Assembly: GCA_026391845.1 (NCBI GenBank)
Contig: JAPLDG010000214.1
Location: 16,019 to 63,332 of the forward strand
From: Bacteroidota bacterium
GTDB lineage: Bacteria; Bacteroidota; Bacteroidia; Bacteroidales; FEN-979
DNA length: 47,314 nt
Reading direction: 5' to 3'
Positions 25,093 to 33,299 of the stretch are shown here, piece after piece (position 1 is the first letter of the stretch; each line of letters begins with the position of its first letter). The notes below the pieces were generated by a model. That model worked only from the letters and a program-made list of their open reading frames with translations. It ran no database searches and was not told where the DNA came from. Position numbers and translations under genes: made by a program.

Positions 25093-27537
25093 CTATACCC
25101 TGGATGCACGGATGATGTCGGCAAAAATTCCGGAAGCGGTGACATCAGCTCCTGCACCGGCTCCTTTGATAACCAATGGCTGCTGCACATAACGGTTGGT
25201 ATAAAACAGCACAACATTGTCTTTTCCATAAAGATGGAACAGATCGTGATCTTTGCCGACATGCTGCAATCCTACCCATGCTTTCCCGCAATCGAGACTG
25301 GCAACAAACTTTAATTTGCAGCCTTCTTGCATAGCTTTGCTGTACAATGAAAAGAAATGAGCTTCATGTTTCTCCATCTCAAGGTAGAAATTGGCGACAT
25401 CACCTTGCATGCAAGAATCCGGCAGGAAAGAGTTGCTTCTGATCTCTTCCATTTCCATCTCATATCCTGCTTCCCTGGACAGAATAAGCAGTTTTCTCAT
25501 CACATCGGTACCGCTCAGGTCGATGCGGGGATCCGGTTCGGCATATCCCTCATCCTGTGCTTGTTTCACAATGCGGGCAAACGGAACGGTCCCATCATAA
25601 TTGTTGAATACGAAATTAAGGGTGCCAGAAAGGACAGCCTCAATCCGGTTCACCTTATCTCCGCTGCGCATCAGGTCATTCAAGGTTCCGATAATGGGTA
25701 AACCGGCTCCGACATTGGTTTCAAAAAGGTAGGCGGTATTGTATTCCCGGGCAAGATGCTTCAACAATTGAAAATTTTCATACGACGATGAACTGGCTAT
25801 TTTATTGCAGGCCACCACAGCCACACTTTTTCTCAGCAAAGTCTCGTACCACCTTGTAACTGATTCACTAGATGTTACATCGACAAAAATGGGATTGCGC
25901 AGGTTTTTTTGTTCAATAAAAGCAACGAAATCTGGAAATTCCATAGGCACACCTTGTTTCAATGTTTCCTGCCAGGTTTGCAAATTAATTCCATCTTCGT
26001 TTAAAACCATTTTTGTGCTGTTGCTGATCCCAACCACCCTGAGCTGAAGGCGAAGATGGTCAAGCAGATATTGCTGCTGCTTCTTCAATTGGGCCATCAG
26101 GCGGCTGCCAACGTTCCCTACACCGGTAATATAAAGGTTGACCTGTTTGTAGGCCGTTTCGAAAAACTCCTCGTGCAACACATTGATTGCTTTCTTCACA
26201 TCAACGGTGTTGATCACTGTCGAAATGTTTTTTTCAGACGAGCCTTGTGCAATTGCCCGGATATTGACACTGTTGCGCCCCAGTGCATCAAACATTTTGC
26301 CACTGATCCCCGTATGGTTTTTCATATTATCACCAACCAAAGCGATAATAGACAACCCCGTTTCCAATTGAAGTGGGTCAACCTTGCCGGCAATAATTTC
26401 GTTTGCAAATTCTTCATCCACGGCTTTTCTTGCCTTTTCGGCATTCGATTCATCAATCGCCGCGCAGATTGAGTGTTCCGAGGAACTTTGGGTAATCAGG
26501 ATTACATTTATTTTTTCTTCAGACAGCGCTCCGAACAATCGCCTGGAAAAGCCCGGAATACCAACCATACCACTGCCTTCAAGGCTTAGAAACGCCATTT
26601 TCCCGATACTTGAAATTCCTCTAACGGTATTCCTATTTTCGGAAACGCTGCTTTCGATTAATGTGCCATAATCATCGGGCGCAAAGGTGTTTTTTATCCA
26701 AACCGGAATCTCCTTTTTCATAACTGGCTGGATGGTAGGTGGATAAATCACCCTGGCTCCGAAATGAGACAGTTCCATTGCCTCTTTATATGAGATATAT
26801 GGTATTGCCTTTGCATTGGTCACCAGCCGCGGATCTGCAGTCATCATACCACTCACATCCGTCCATATTTCAAGCGCTGTGGCATCGGTGGCGGCAGCAA
26901 GGATTGCGGCGGTATAATCCGAACCACCTCTGCCAAGGGTCGTGGTGACCCCATTGCTGTCGGAGGCAATAAATCCGGGAACAATATAGAGTTGTGCCGG
27001 ATTTTGAAGCAGATATTCTCCGAGTGCTCCGGCCGTAAAATCGAAATCAGGAACCGCAAATCCGAAGGCAGAATCAGTACGGATGACCTTTCGTGCATCG
27101 AGCCATTGGTTTTCAACTCGCACCGACTGGAAGGCGGCTGAGATGATCTTTGACGAAAGCAATTCACCATGACTCAAAATACTATCCAGGGTGCGGGATG
27201 AAAGTTCACGAAGCAAAAAAACAGCTTCATATATCCGGTCAAGTTCGTTGAATTTTTCCGACACAAATTCGAGCAGGTTCTGCTGCAATATAACGGGCAG
27301 CAATTCCTGCACGACAGTTTCATGCCGGAAACCGAATTCCCTTAATTTTTCTTTGTAGGCCGGATGATGTGAAGCAGCCATTTTGCCGATCTCAATCAGC
27401 ATGTCGGTGGCGCCGCCCAACGCAGATACCACAACGATAGTTTGATCTTTCAGATACGCTTTTTGAACAACAGCTATGACTTTCCGAATATTCTCCGCAT
27501 TCGCAACCGAGGTTCCTCCAAATTTCAGTACTTGCAT
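25093..27537 (-). CDS. thrA: Bifunctional aspartate kinase / homoserine dehydrogenase I
   Basis: 814 residues, as in ThrA fusions. The kinase half (about 1-290) starts with MQVLKFGGTSVANAENIRKV and has TTLGRGGSDYTAAILAAA and EIWTDVSGMMTADPRLV. Two ACT regulatory segments follow (about 310-460). The dehydrogenase half (about 465-814) has the NAD(P) site ITGVGNVGSRLMAQL and the conserved GLPIIGTLNDLMRSGD, IEAVLSGTLNFVFNNYD and EPDPRIDLSGTDVMRKLLIL. It catalyses the first and third steps of the path from aspartate to threonine and methionine. The other thr genes are not adjacent. A -7 box lies 23 bases upstream; xseA and xseB follow in the same transcript. Confidence 0.96.
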   Translation of the reverse strand: MQVLKFGGTSVANAENIRKVIAVVQKAYLKDQTIVVVSALGGATDMLIEIGKMAASHHPAYKEKLREFGFRHETVVQELLPVILQQNLLEFVSEKFNELDRIYEAVFLLRELSSRTLDSILSHGELLSSKIISAAFQSVRVENQWLDARKVIRTDSAFGFAVPDFDFTAGALGEYLLQNPAQLYIVPGFIASDSNGVTTTLGRGGSDYTAAILAAATDATALEIWTDVSGMMTADPRLVTNAKAIPYISYKEAMELSHFGARVIYPPTIQPVMKKEIPVWIKNTFAPDDYGTLIESSVSENRNTVRGISSIGKMAFLSLEGSGMVGIPGFSRRLFGALSEEKINVILITQSSSEHSICAAIDESNAEKARKAVDEEFANEIIAGKVDPLQLETGLSIIALVGDNMKNHTGISGKMFDALGRNSVNIRAIAQGSSEKNISTVINTVDVKKAINVLHEEFFETAYKQVNLYITGVGNVGSRLMAQLKKQQQYLLDHLRLQLRVVGISNSTKMVLNEDGINLQTWQETLKQGVPMEFPDFVAFIEQKNLRNPIFVDVTSSESVTRWYETLLRKSVAVVACNKIASSSSYENFQLLKHLAREYNTAYLFETNVGAGLPIIGTLNDLMRSGDKVNRIEAVLSGTLNFVFNNYDGTVPFARIVKQAQDEGYAEPDPRIDLSGTDVMRKLLILSREAGYEMEMEEIRSNSFLPDSCMQGDVANFYLEMEKHEAHFFSLYSKAMQEGCKLKFVASLDCGKAWVGLQHVGKDHDLFHLYGKDNVVLFYTNRYVQQPLVIKGAGAGADVTASGIFADIIRASRV

Positions 27538-27559
27538 TTTTTACGTTTTTAAAGAGGTA

Positions 27560-27567
27560 CAAATATA
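27560..27567 (-). promoter_or_regulatory. Candidate -7 box for thrA-xseA-xseB
   Basis: On the minus strand TATATTTG matches TAnnTTTG, 23 bases before the thrA start, giving a leader of roughly 15 bases. No -33 match and no leader-peptide attenuator is visible in the 135-base divergent region. Confidence 0.4.
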
Positions 27568-27633
27568 TAAATATTAATATGTTTTATGAATTAGCACGCT
27601 GGAAATTGAAATTCCCATGAATTTCAATTTCAT

Positions 27634-27641
27634 TACCTTTG
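27634..27641 (+). promoter_or_regulatory. Candidate -7 box for the small membrane protein gene
   Basis: TACCTTTG matches TAnnTTTG, 31 bases before ATG 27673. A TTG lies 25 bases upstream, wider than the usual 19-21. Confidence 0.4.
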
Positions 27642-27672
27642 TATTCAAATATCATCTGGAAAAATAAACAAC

Positions 27673-28032
27673 ATGCCCTTTTTCCCAAAACTCCTGCTGA
27701 CTTCGGTCGCCATTCTCATTGCCGGCTATTTTTTACCCGGAATACATGTCAGCTCTTTCTGGACAGCATTGCTTGTTGCATTGGTGCTGAGTTTTCTGAA
27801 TGTATTTCTGAAACCGCTGATGGTTATCCTCACAATCCCTTTTACTGTTATAACATTCGGTTTGTTTTTATTGGTCATCAATGCATTCATCATTATGATT
27901 GCAGGTGCATGGGTGAATGGGTTTAAAGTAGATGGTTTCTGGTGGGCGATGCTGTTCAGCATTATTCTGTCTGTCATTTCTTCACTATTGGAAAGGTTGG
28001 TAAAACACGATGAAAGCGCGCGCAATTTTTGA
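27673..28032 (+). CDS. Small membrane protein, YvlD / phage_holin_4_2 family
   Basis: 119 residues with four hydrophobic helices (LLLTSVAILIAGYFLPGIHV; FWTALLVALVLSFLNVFLKP; MVILTIPFTVITFGLFLLVI; WWAMLFSIILSVISSLLERL). The pattern FLKPLMVILTIPFTVITFG and NAFIIMIAGAWVNGFKVDGF is typical of PF04020. Despite the family name these are chromosomal inner-membrane proteins of unknown role in most bacteria, and nothing phage-like surrounds it. Its 3' end overlaps the next gene by 23 bases, suggesting a two-gene operon. Confidence 0.8.
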   Translation: MPFFPKLLLTSVAILIAGYFLPGIHVSSFWTALLVALVLSFLNVFLKPLMVILTIPFTVITFGLFLLVINAFIIMIAGAWVNGFKVDGFWWAMLFSIILSVISSLLERLVKHDESARNF

Positions 28033-28471
28033 GAAAGCAGAGTTCATTGATGTAATTCAACGGAGCCAGCATTGCCACCTTTCCATGGTTGATCTGGAAG
28101 GTAAGCCTTACGTGATTCCTATGAATTTCGGCTACAAAGACGACACCATCTACCTTCACGGAGCTCAACATGGCAAAAAGATAGACATTCTGAGCCGGCA
28201 TCCTGACGTGTGCATCAATTTCACGACCGATCATCTGTTGCGTTACCAAAATGAATCTGTAGCCTGCTCATGGAGCATGAAATACCGCAGTGTGCTATGC
28301 TACGGTCAGGCAGAATTCATCAAAGATTCCGCAGAAAAAATTGCCGCATTTCACATTGTCATGGCTCAATACACAAAGGGTGAATTCAAATTCAACCCGC
28401 CTTCCATCCGCGAGGTTTGCGTGTGGAAAGTCAACGTGTTAACATACGAAGGAAGGGCCTACGGATATTAA
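28010..28471 (+). CDS. Pyridoxamine 5'-phosphate oxidase-family flavoprotein
   Basis: 153 residues of the split-barrel FMN-binding type. HLSMVDLEGKPYVIPMNFGY and TIYLHGAQHGKKIDILSRHP followed by VCINF are the usual strand patterns of the Pyridox_ox_2/NimA-like group, with a later YRSVLCYGQAEFI strand. Such proteins bind flavin and reduce or bind small ligands; the substrate is not predictable from sequence. It overlaps the upstream membrane protein gene by 23 bases. The downstream aquaporin gene is convergent with a 20-base gap. Confidence 0.82.
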   Translation: MKARAIFEKAEFIDVIQRSQHCHLSMVDLEGKPYVIPMNFGYKDDTIYLHGAQHGKKIDILSRHPDVCINFTTDHLLRYQNESVACSWSMKYRSVLCYGQAEFIKDSAEKIAAFHIVMAQYTKGEFKFNPPSIREVCVWKVNVLTYEGRAYGY

Positions 28472-28491
28472 TTCTGCTGCTTCGGCACCCG

Positions 28492-29187
28492 TTATTCCTT
28501 GTCAAACCCGAATTTCCATACAAGCGCAGAGAGAATTGCGCCGGCGATCGGTGCAACAAAGAACAGCCATAATTGGGAAAGCGCTTTGCCGCCTGCAAAA
28601 AGCGCCGGCCCAAGGCTCCGGGCAGGGTTAACTGATGTTCCGGTAACAGGAATAGTGACCAGATGGATCAGCATCAGGGTGACACCGATGGCCAGTCCGG
28701 CCATTGCACCATTTCCGAATTTGGAAGTTGTTGCGAGGATCACGAAAATGAAGAGGAAGGTCATAACAAGTTCAATAACGAATGCACTTAACGTATTAAA
28801 GCCACCAAGGTACCCTTCGCCCCACCCATTGGATGCCAGCGCCCATTCACCCATGGTAAAACCCGGCTGGCCTGTTTTGATAAGATACAACACTCCCGCT
28901 CCCAGGATCGCACCGAGACATTGTGCAACAATATACCCGATGGCATCCTTGATTTCAATTTTTCCTGCCACAAGAACACCAATAGTGACAGCCGGATTGA
29001 CATGGCAGCCGGAAATTCCACCGATGGCATAGGCCATGGCTACCACGGCAAAGCCAAAAGCAACAGCTATTCCCAACAGGCCAATACCGTTGATCGCAGG
29101 CAAATTTGCTCCGGCAATGCTTGCAGCGCCGCAGCCAAACAGGACAAGACTAAATGTACCAACACATTCTGCTAAATACTTTTTCAT
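28492..29187 (-). CDS. aqpZ: Aquaporin Z-type water channel
   Basis: 231 residues, six membrane helices plus two half-helices. Both NPA motifs are present: Asn64-Pro-Ala in CHVNPAVTIG and Asn187-Pro-Ala-Arg190 in TSVNPARSLG. The selectivity filter residues His175, Thr184 and Arg190 match AqpZ, so water rather than glycerol is the expected solute. It equilibrates water across the inner membrane under osmotic change. It is the last of a minus-strand series with a META lipoprotein and a small outer-membrane protein, separated by 53 and 133 bases respectively. No terminator is recognised after it. Confidence 0.94.
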   Translation of the reverse strand: MKKYLAECVGTFSLVLFGCGAASIAGANLPAINGIGLLGIAVAFGFAVVAMAYAIGGISGCHVNPAVTIGVLVAGKIEIKDAIGYIVAQCLGAILGAGVLYLIKTGQPGFTMGEWALASNGWGEGYLGGFNTLSAFVIELVMTFLFIFVILATTSKFGNGAMAGLAIGVTLMLIHLVTIPVTGTSVNPARSLGPALFAGGKALSQLWLFFVAPIAGAILSALVWKFGFDKE

Positions 29188-29240
29188 GGTTTCAGGGGTT
29201 TAATGAATGTTTAAGATGAATTAATTGTGGTATAATTGAA

Positions 29241-29687
29241 TCAGTCAACATTTTTAAGCAACATAATTTCTTTGTCATCCTCTTTGAAGACGAGACAGTT
29301 CTTTCCGAATGAATATTGATAGGTCTTCCCGTTTAAAAGCGTCCCCAGCTGTACACCTTTCTCATTTCCAGGGCATGCCATCTTTGTACTGACCATTTCT
29401 GTAAAACTGATTGTTTTTTCTGTCGCTGTAAAAGATCCTCCAATATGGTTGCAGCCGTCGTGTCCGCCTACCCTTTGTTCACCAACAAAAATTTCGAGGG
29501 TAGGAAGGCCTTTTGCATAGTCACCAGGGAGCAGTGATCTCCCATTCACCTTCTCAACCACCCATATGTTGTTGAGCCTTGGATCAGGATTAACTGCAGG
29601 CCCCGATGCATCGGTAGCCTTGAGTGTTTTGCATCCTGAAAATATAACCAGGAAACCTGCCAGGATTAAAAAACATCGTTTGTTCAT
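29241..29687 (-). CDS. META-domain lipoprotein
   Basis: 148 residues from ATG 29687. An upstream in-frame start at 29753 is disfavoured because it lies upstream of the predicted transcription start and delays the signal peptide. The signal sequence CFLILAGFLVIFSGC carries a lipobox with the lipidated cysteine near residue 19. The mature part has a META/HslJ-like domain: NNIWVVEKVNGRSLL, then GGHDGCNHIGGSFTA, KISFTEMVSTKMACPG-like strands and LVFKEDDKEIMLLK. In E. coli HslJ is linked to heat and novobiocin tolerance, but the function of most META proteins is unknown. It is expected to sit in the outer membrane or face the periplasm. Confidence 0.8.
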   Translation of the reverse strand: MNKRCFLILAGFLVIFSGCKTLKATDASGPAVNPDPRLNNIWVVEKVNGRSLLPGDYAKGLPTLEIFVGEQRVGGHDGCNHIGGSFTATEKTISFTEMVSTKMACPGNEKGVQLGTLLNGKTYQYSFGKNCLVFKEDDKEIMLLKNVD

Positions 29688-29723
29688 GGTGATAAATGAG
29701 GCATTTGCACAACATACCGGATT

Positions 29724-29753
29724 CAAAAATAAAACTTTTCCCGATAATAACAA
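29724..29753 (-). promoter_or_regulatory. Candidate promoter for the META lipoprotein gene
   Basis: On the minus strand TTG (29753-29751), 19 bases, then TATTTTTG (29731-29724). This fits the Bacteroidota TTTG-N19-21-TAnnTTTG layout and lies 37 bases upstream of the start at 29687. Confidence 0.5.
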
Positions 29754-29820
29754 TATAATTCCAGGCCATGGAAGTTTTCACTTTCGACATCAATGCAATG
29801 ATCAGCCGGTCAGGATGAAT

Positions 29821-30384
29821 CTACTTAAGTTTATATACCACACCGATGTTTGCAAAGGTCGAGTTATATCCTACTTCTCCGTAGATTCCAATCACCTTGG
29901 TGAAAAAATAGGAGGCCCCCAGGAAAAACCCGGCATAAGGATATAAGGGGCTATACCCGCTGCTCCCGGGATGATTGTCCCAACCATGTGCGCAAAACCC
30001 GATTCCGAGCGGGATTCCGCCGTAAGTATCCAAACCTTCAACATCCCAGCCGTAATGATAGGCCGCGCGGCCGCCAAATATAAAATTGGCCCATGATTCG
30101 TTCCAGCCGGACCCGTAATGGTGACTGAAAAATGAAAATGTCGCTTCGCCTCCAAGTGTGATCACACCCGGACCCAGATCCCACATTCCCTTTTCAAAAG
30201 ATCCCTTTATTGCGGGGCCAAACCCAGCCCCGTTGCCAAAATAAGGTGTACCAGGCCCAACGCTTGCATTGACAATCCAGGTATTTAACCTTACTGGATC
30301 AAGAGGCCCCTTTGAATAAGCCGAAATGTGGGAAAACAATCCAAAGAGCGCTATCACGAGAACAACCAAAATTATTTTTTTCAT
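29821..30384 (-). CDS. Small secreted beta-barrel-like protein, unknown function
   Basis: 187 residues. The signal peptide KKIILVVLVIALFGLFSHIS is followed by a Gly- and aromatic-rich chain with alternating strands (GVITLGGEATFSFFSHHYG, NFIFGGRAAYHYGWDV, YPYAGFFLGASYFFTKVIG) and ends in the strand NIGVVYKLK. The size and pattern fit an eight-stranded outer-membrane barrel of the OmpW/OmpA type, but no family is recognised. It is unusually rich in Gly, Tyr and Phe and carries two cysteines at most. It stands between the PAP2 phosphatase and META lipoprotein genes. The 144 bases upstream hold no gene I can support, only a weak 5-bp hairpin. Confidence 0.6.
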   Translation of the reverse strand: MKKIILVVLVIALFGLFSHISAYSKGPLDPVRLNTWIVNASVGPGTPYFGNGAGFGPAIKGSFEKGMWDLGPGVITLGGEATFSFFSHHYGSGWNESWANFIFGGRAAYHYGWDVEGLDTYGGIPLGIGFCAHGWDNHPGSSGYSPLYPYAGFFLGASYFFTKVIGIYGEVGYNSTFANIGVVYKLK

Positions 30385-30528
30385 AAAATCAATACTTAGT
30401 AAGACAGATTAACCAAGCCGGTAATGACCAAAGGCTTTACCCAATCTAACGTATGATTTTTTAAAATGATATATCCTGAAATGAATTTTCCGGGAAGAAG
30501 CAGCAAACGCCTGAGAAGCCAGCGTTGA

Positions 30529-31104
30529 TTATTCAGTTTGAAAATTAATCGGTTTTCGGACAAACCAGCCGGATAACTGGCCAAAACACCATCCAATCAA
30601 CCCGCCGGCAATCCAGCCGGCTATAATATCTCCAGGGTAATGTACCCCGAGGTATATCCGGGAATAAGCCATGAATAATGCCCATACGAGCATCAGCAAT
30701 GGAAAACAGGGGAATGGTCTGCCCAGAAGAATGATCATATATACCGCGATGGCCAGGTTTGTTGAGGCATGCGCAGAATAAAACCCGAACCGACCGCCAA
30801 AGTATCCATTCACCGTATGCAAGCCGGTCAAACCAGGTTCATATGTCGGGCGGGGCCTGACAACCATATCTTTGGAAATATTTGCAAGCTGATCGCTGAA
30901 AAGGATCATGATGGCTGCAAAAAGTAAAATCCAGAAAGTATGCCACCTGTATCTCCTGACTAACAAGTACAGCAGCAAAATATACAATGGCAACCAGCTG
31001 ACGGGATTGGTTCCCCAGTAAACGATCGGATCAAAAAATGAGGAATGATGCCCATTCAGAAACAGGAACAATGTTTGATCAAATGATTTCAGGCTTTCCA
31101 GCAT
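30529..31104 (-). CDS. PAP2-family membrane phosphatase
   Basis: 191 residues with about five membrane helices. The three phosphatase motifs are present: KDMVVRPRP (K-x6-RP), YSAHAS (a variant of PSGH that keeps the Ser-x-His core) and SRIYLGVHYPGD (SR-x5-H-x3-D). Bacterial members remove phosphate from undecaprenyl pyrophosphate or from lipid A; which applies here is not decidable. The active site faces the periplasm. The gene lies 33 bases after obg on the same strand, with the tandem heptamer repeat occupying most of the gap. Confidence 0.87.
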   Translation of the reverse strand: MLESLKSFDQTLFLFLNGHHSSFFDPIVYWGTNPVSWLPLYILLLYLLVRRYRWHTFWILLFAAIMILFSDQLANISKDMVVRPRPTYEPGLTGLHTVNGYFGGRFGFYSAHASTNLAIAVYMIILLGRPFPCFPLLMLVWALFMAYSRIYLGVHYPGDIIAGWIAGGLIGWCFGQLSGWFVRKPINFQTE

Positions 31105-31121
31105 GCAGCAGGTTTAACATT

Positions 31122-31149
31122 TGTCACGCATCACGCGTCACGCGTCACG
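31122..31149 (-). repeat. Heptamer tandem repeat, family CGTGACR, locus C, overlapping the obg stop
   Basis: On the minus strand the units are CGTGACG (31149-31143), CGTGACG (31142-31136), CGTGATG (31135-31129) and CGTGACA (31128-31122). The first two units encode the last residues of Obg (Arg-Asp-Ala) and its TGA stop (31140-31138). The same unit occurs at loci A and B in the gaps around radA. Confidence 0.85.
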
Positions 31150-32133
31150 AGTCAACTCCTCCCAAAGCATCTTCTTCAGCTTTTCCAATCCTGTCTGCTT
31201 GTGCGATGAGATAAAAACGGTTGGAAGTTCCGGTAAATCCTTTTTTAATTCATCCAAAATTTCCGCATCGGCCAGGTCAGATTTTGTTATTGCCAGAACA
31301 CGTGTTTTATCCAGCAATTCAGGATTGTACTGAGCAAGCTCATTGAGCAGGATATTGTATTCAGACCGGATATCCCTGGAATCGACAGGTACCATGAACA
31401 GCAGGGTTGAATTTCGCTCAATATGACGTAAAAACCTCAATCCAAGTCCTTTACCCTCATGGGCCCCCTCAATAATGCCGGGGATATCTGCCATGACAAA
31501 TGACTTGTTTTCGTGATACCTTACAATTCCGAGGTTTGGAACAAGTGTGGTAAACGGATAATCAGCGATCTGAGGTTTTGCCGCTGAGATTACCGACAAA
31601 AGTGTCGATTTGCCGGCATTGGGAAAACCGACCAATCCGACATCGGCTAAAAGCTTCAATTCTAACACTTTCCAGAATTCAAGACCGGGCTCACCAGGCT
31701 GGGCGAACTTTGGCGCCTGCCGGGTTGGGGTTTTAAAGTGATCATTTCCAAGTCCTCCCCGACCACCCGGTACGAGGACATGTGTTTGTCCATCTTCAGT
31801 GATCTCACATTCAAACTCACCTGTTTCGGCATCACGTGCGACGGTTCCCAAGGGAACATCTATGACCACATCCTTCCCGTTTGCCCCATGCATGAGCTGC
31901 TTTGATCCGGCTCCGCCATGGTCGGCTTTGAGATGTTTTGTAAACTTCAGATGCAGCAATGTCCAAAACTGGCTGTTCCCTTTCAGAATGACATGCCCTC
32001 CCCTGCCGCCGTCACCGCCGTCCGGTCCGCCATGGGCGTTGGTTCTGGTGCGCATAAAATGCCTCGATCCAGCGCCTCCGTTACCCGAAGCGCAATGGAT
32101 CTTTACGTAATCAACGAAGTTTGAATCAGACAA
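31138..32133 (-). CDS. obg: Obg-family ribosome-associated GTPase
   Basis: 331 residues from TTG 32133. An in-frame ATG at 32184 would overlap adk by 22 bases; I prefer TTG because it places the start just before [13 protein letters not shown], exactly where Bacteroidota Obg proteins begin. The Gly-rich Obg fold is clear ([29 protein letters not shown]), followed by the G domain: G1 GFPNAGKST, switch [10 protein letters not shown]3 [16 protein letters not shown] and G4 TKSD. Obg proteins act in late 50S ribosome assembly and stress control. The C-terminal tail is short and its last residues, Thr-Arg-Asp-Ala, are read from a heptamer repeat. The hpt-adk-obg order is common in the phylum. Confidence 0.94.
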   Translation of the reverse strand: MSDSNFVDYVKIHCASGNGGAGSRHFMRTRTNAHGGPDGGDGGRGGHVILKGNSQFWTLLHLKFTKHLKADHGGAGSKQLMHGANGKDVVIDVPLGTVARDAETGEFECEITEDGQTHVLVPGGRGGLGNDHFKTPTRQAPKFAQPGEPGLEFWKVLELKLLADVGLVGFPNAGKSTLLSVISAAKPQIADYPFTTLVPNLGIVRYHENKSFVMADIPGIIEGAHEGKGLGLRFLRHIERNSTLLFMVPVDSRDIRSEYNILLNELAQYNPELLDKTRVLAITKSDLADAEILDELKKDLPELPTVFISSHKQTGLEKLKKMLWEELTRDA

Positions 32134-32145
32134 TGTATTTTTTCG

Positions 32146-32167
32146 ATTAAACGATTTACGATTTACG
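32146..32167 (-). repeat. Heptamer tandem repeat at the adk / obg junction
   Basis: On the minus strand CGTAAAT (32167-32161), CGTAAAT (32160-32154) and a diverged 8-base unit CGTTTAAT (32153-32146). The adk stop TAA (32165-32163) lies in the first unit. The sequence is unrelated to the CGTGACR family but has the same unit length and placement. Confidence 0.75.
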
Positions 32168-32729
32168 GTTTGATGACAGCGCAAAGCTGGCTGAAAATAT
32201 CATCAATAGAGCCTACCCCGTAAACCTCCTGGTATAACTTTTTGTCAATATAATAGTCTGTCAGCGGTTTGGTGTGATGATGATACTGAACCAGGCGGTT
32301 TTTTACCACCTCCTCCGTATCGTCCTTCCGACCCTGCTCCAATGCCCGTTTGAGCAGGCGCTTGACCAACTCATCCTCGTCCACCTCGAGGGCGAGTACT
32401 TGTGTGACTTTCTGGCCATGCTTCAACAACATTTTATCAAGTTCCTCAGCCTGGTTTATTGTGCGTGGAAACCCGTCGAGAACAAACCCTTTGACAGTAC
32501 TGTTCTTTAAAAATACAGATTCCATGATTTCGATCAGCAATTCATCGGAAACCAGGTGCCCGGCCTCCATCACCGATTTGACTTTTAAGCCCAAAGGGGT
32601 TCCCTGGCTTACTTCTGCGCGCAGGATATCTCCGGTTGATACGTGTTTCCAACCAAATGTTTCAGCAATTTTAACAGCCTGGGTACCTTTTCCGGCGCCC
32701 GGAGGTCCAAATAGGATCAGATTGAACAT
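32163..32729 (-). CDS. adk: Adenylate kinase
   Basis: 188 residues, the short-LID form. The P-loop is [14 protein letters not shown], followed by [28 protein letters not shown] and the LID boundary [19 protein letters not shown]. The LID lacks the four-cysteine zinc motif and its roughly 27-residue insertion. It interconverts ATP + AMP and 2 ADP in the cytoplasm. The gene lies 9 bases after hpt and its stop is within a heptamer repeat that bridges to obg, so hpt-adk-obg is probably one transcript joining purine salvage and a GTPase. Confidence 0.96.
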   Translation of the reverse strand: MFNLILFGPPGAGKGTQAVKIAETFGWKHVSTGDILRAEVSQGTPLGLKVKSVMEAGHLVSDELLIEIMESVFLKNSTVKGFVLDGFPRTINQAEELDKMLLKHGQKVTQVLALEVDEDELVKRLLKRALEQGRKDDTEEVVKNRLVQYHHHTKPLTDYYIDKKLYQEVYGVGSIDDIFSQLCAVIKP

Positions 32730-32738
32730 AACTTCAGA

Positions 32739-33275
32739 TTATTTTGAAATTTTATAAATATCAGGCAGATTTCTGCCATACCCATCATAATCCAGTCCGT
32801 AACCAACAATGAAGTCATTGGGGATTTTCAACCCCACATAGTCGATCGGGAAATCTTTCTGAAAAGCGTCAGGCTTAAAACAGAAACAGGCGACTTTTAT
32901 GTCAGCAGGATTTTTTCCCTTCACGTCACCAAGCAGCTTATCCATGGTGATACCCGTATCCACAATATCTTCAACGATAATAATATGTCTGCCGGTGAAA
33001 TCCTCATCAATTCCAATCAGTTCCTTTACATTTTCCGTTGTAGTAGTTCCCGAATACGAGGCGAACTTCACGAAAGAAATTTCGCAAGGAATGGTGATTT
33101 TGCGCATTAAATCGGAGGCAAAAATAAAGGCGCCATTCAGGATAGCAAGAAGGAGTGGGTTCTTTCCGTCATAATCGCGGTTGATGTCATCTGCAACTTT
33201 TTGCACAGCCACATCTATATCTTCCTTGCCGATGAACTTTTCGAAAGTCAACTCCCTTACCTGTACCTTTGTCAT
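32739..33275 (-). CDS. hpt: Hypoxanthine phosphoribosyltransferase
   Basis: 178 residues from ATG 33275; an in-frame start at 33302 falls inside the -7 box and is unlikely. The PRPP-binding signature is IIIVEDIVDTGITM, and LLLAILNGAFIFASDLMRKI forms the first half of the fold. The C-terminal part carries the purine-contact region VGYGLDYDGYGRNLP. It salvages hypoxanthine (and usually guanine) with PRPP to IMP/GMP. It heads the hpt-adk-obg run and diverges from purE, a de novo purine gene; the two promoters face away from each other within 78 bases, so purine availability could affect both. Confidence 0.94.
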   Translation of the reverse strand: MTKVQVRELTFEKFIGKEDIDVAVQKVADDINRDYDGKNPLLLAILNGAFIFASDLMRKITIPCEISFVKFASYSGTTTTENVKELIGIDEDFTGRHIIIVEDIVDTGITMDKLLGDVKGKNPADIKVACFCFKPDAFQKDFPIDYVGLKIPNDFIVGYGLDYDGYGRNLPDIYKISK

Positions 33276-33299
33276 AATCAATGATATATTTCTTTCGCA

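Noticed and set aside
27673..28032. Holin-family name as a sign of prophage
   Set aside because: PF04020 proteins are common chromosomal membrane proteins, and no phage gene is near.
28499..29032. A 177-codon plus-strand frame opposite aqpZ
   Set aside because: Antisense shadow of an unmistakable aquaporin; Pro/Thr/Ile-rich translation with no recognisable fold.
30506..30526. Hairpin AACGC/GCGTT after the PAP2 gene
   Set aside because: Five-base stem, 11-base loop and no T tract on the relevant strand; too weak to call a terminator.
30396..30596. A 66-codon minus-strand frame reaching into the gap after the PAP2 gene
   Set aside because: Half of it lies in another frame of the PAP2 gene, it has no promoter or family resemblance, and its composition looks random.
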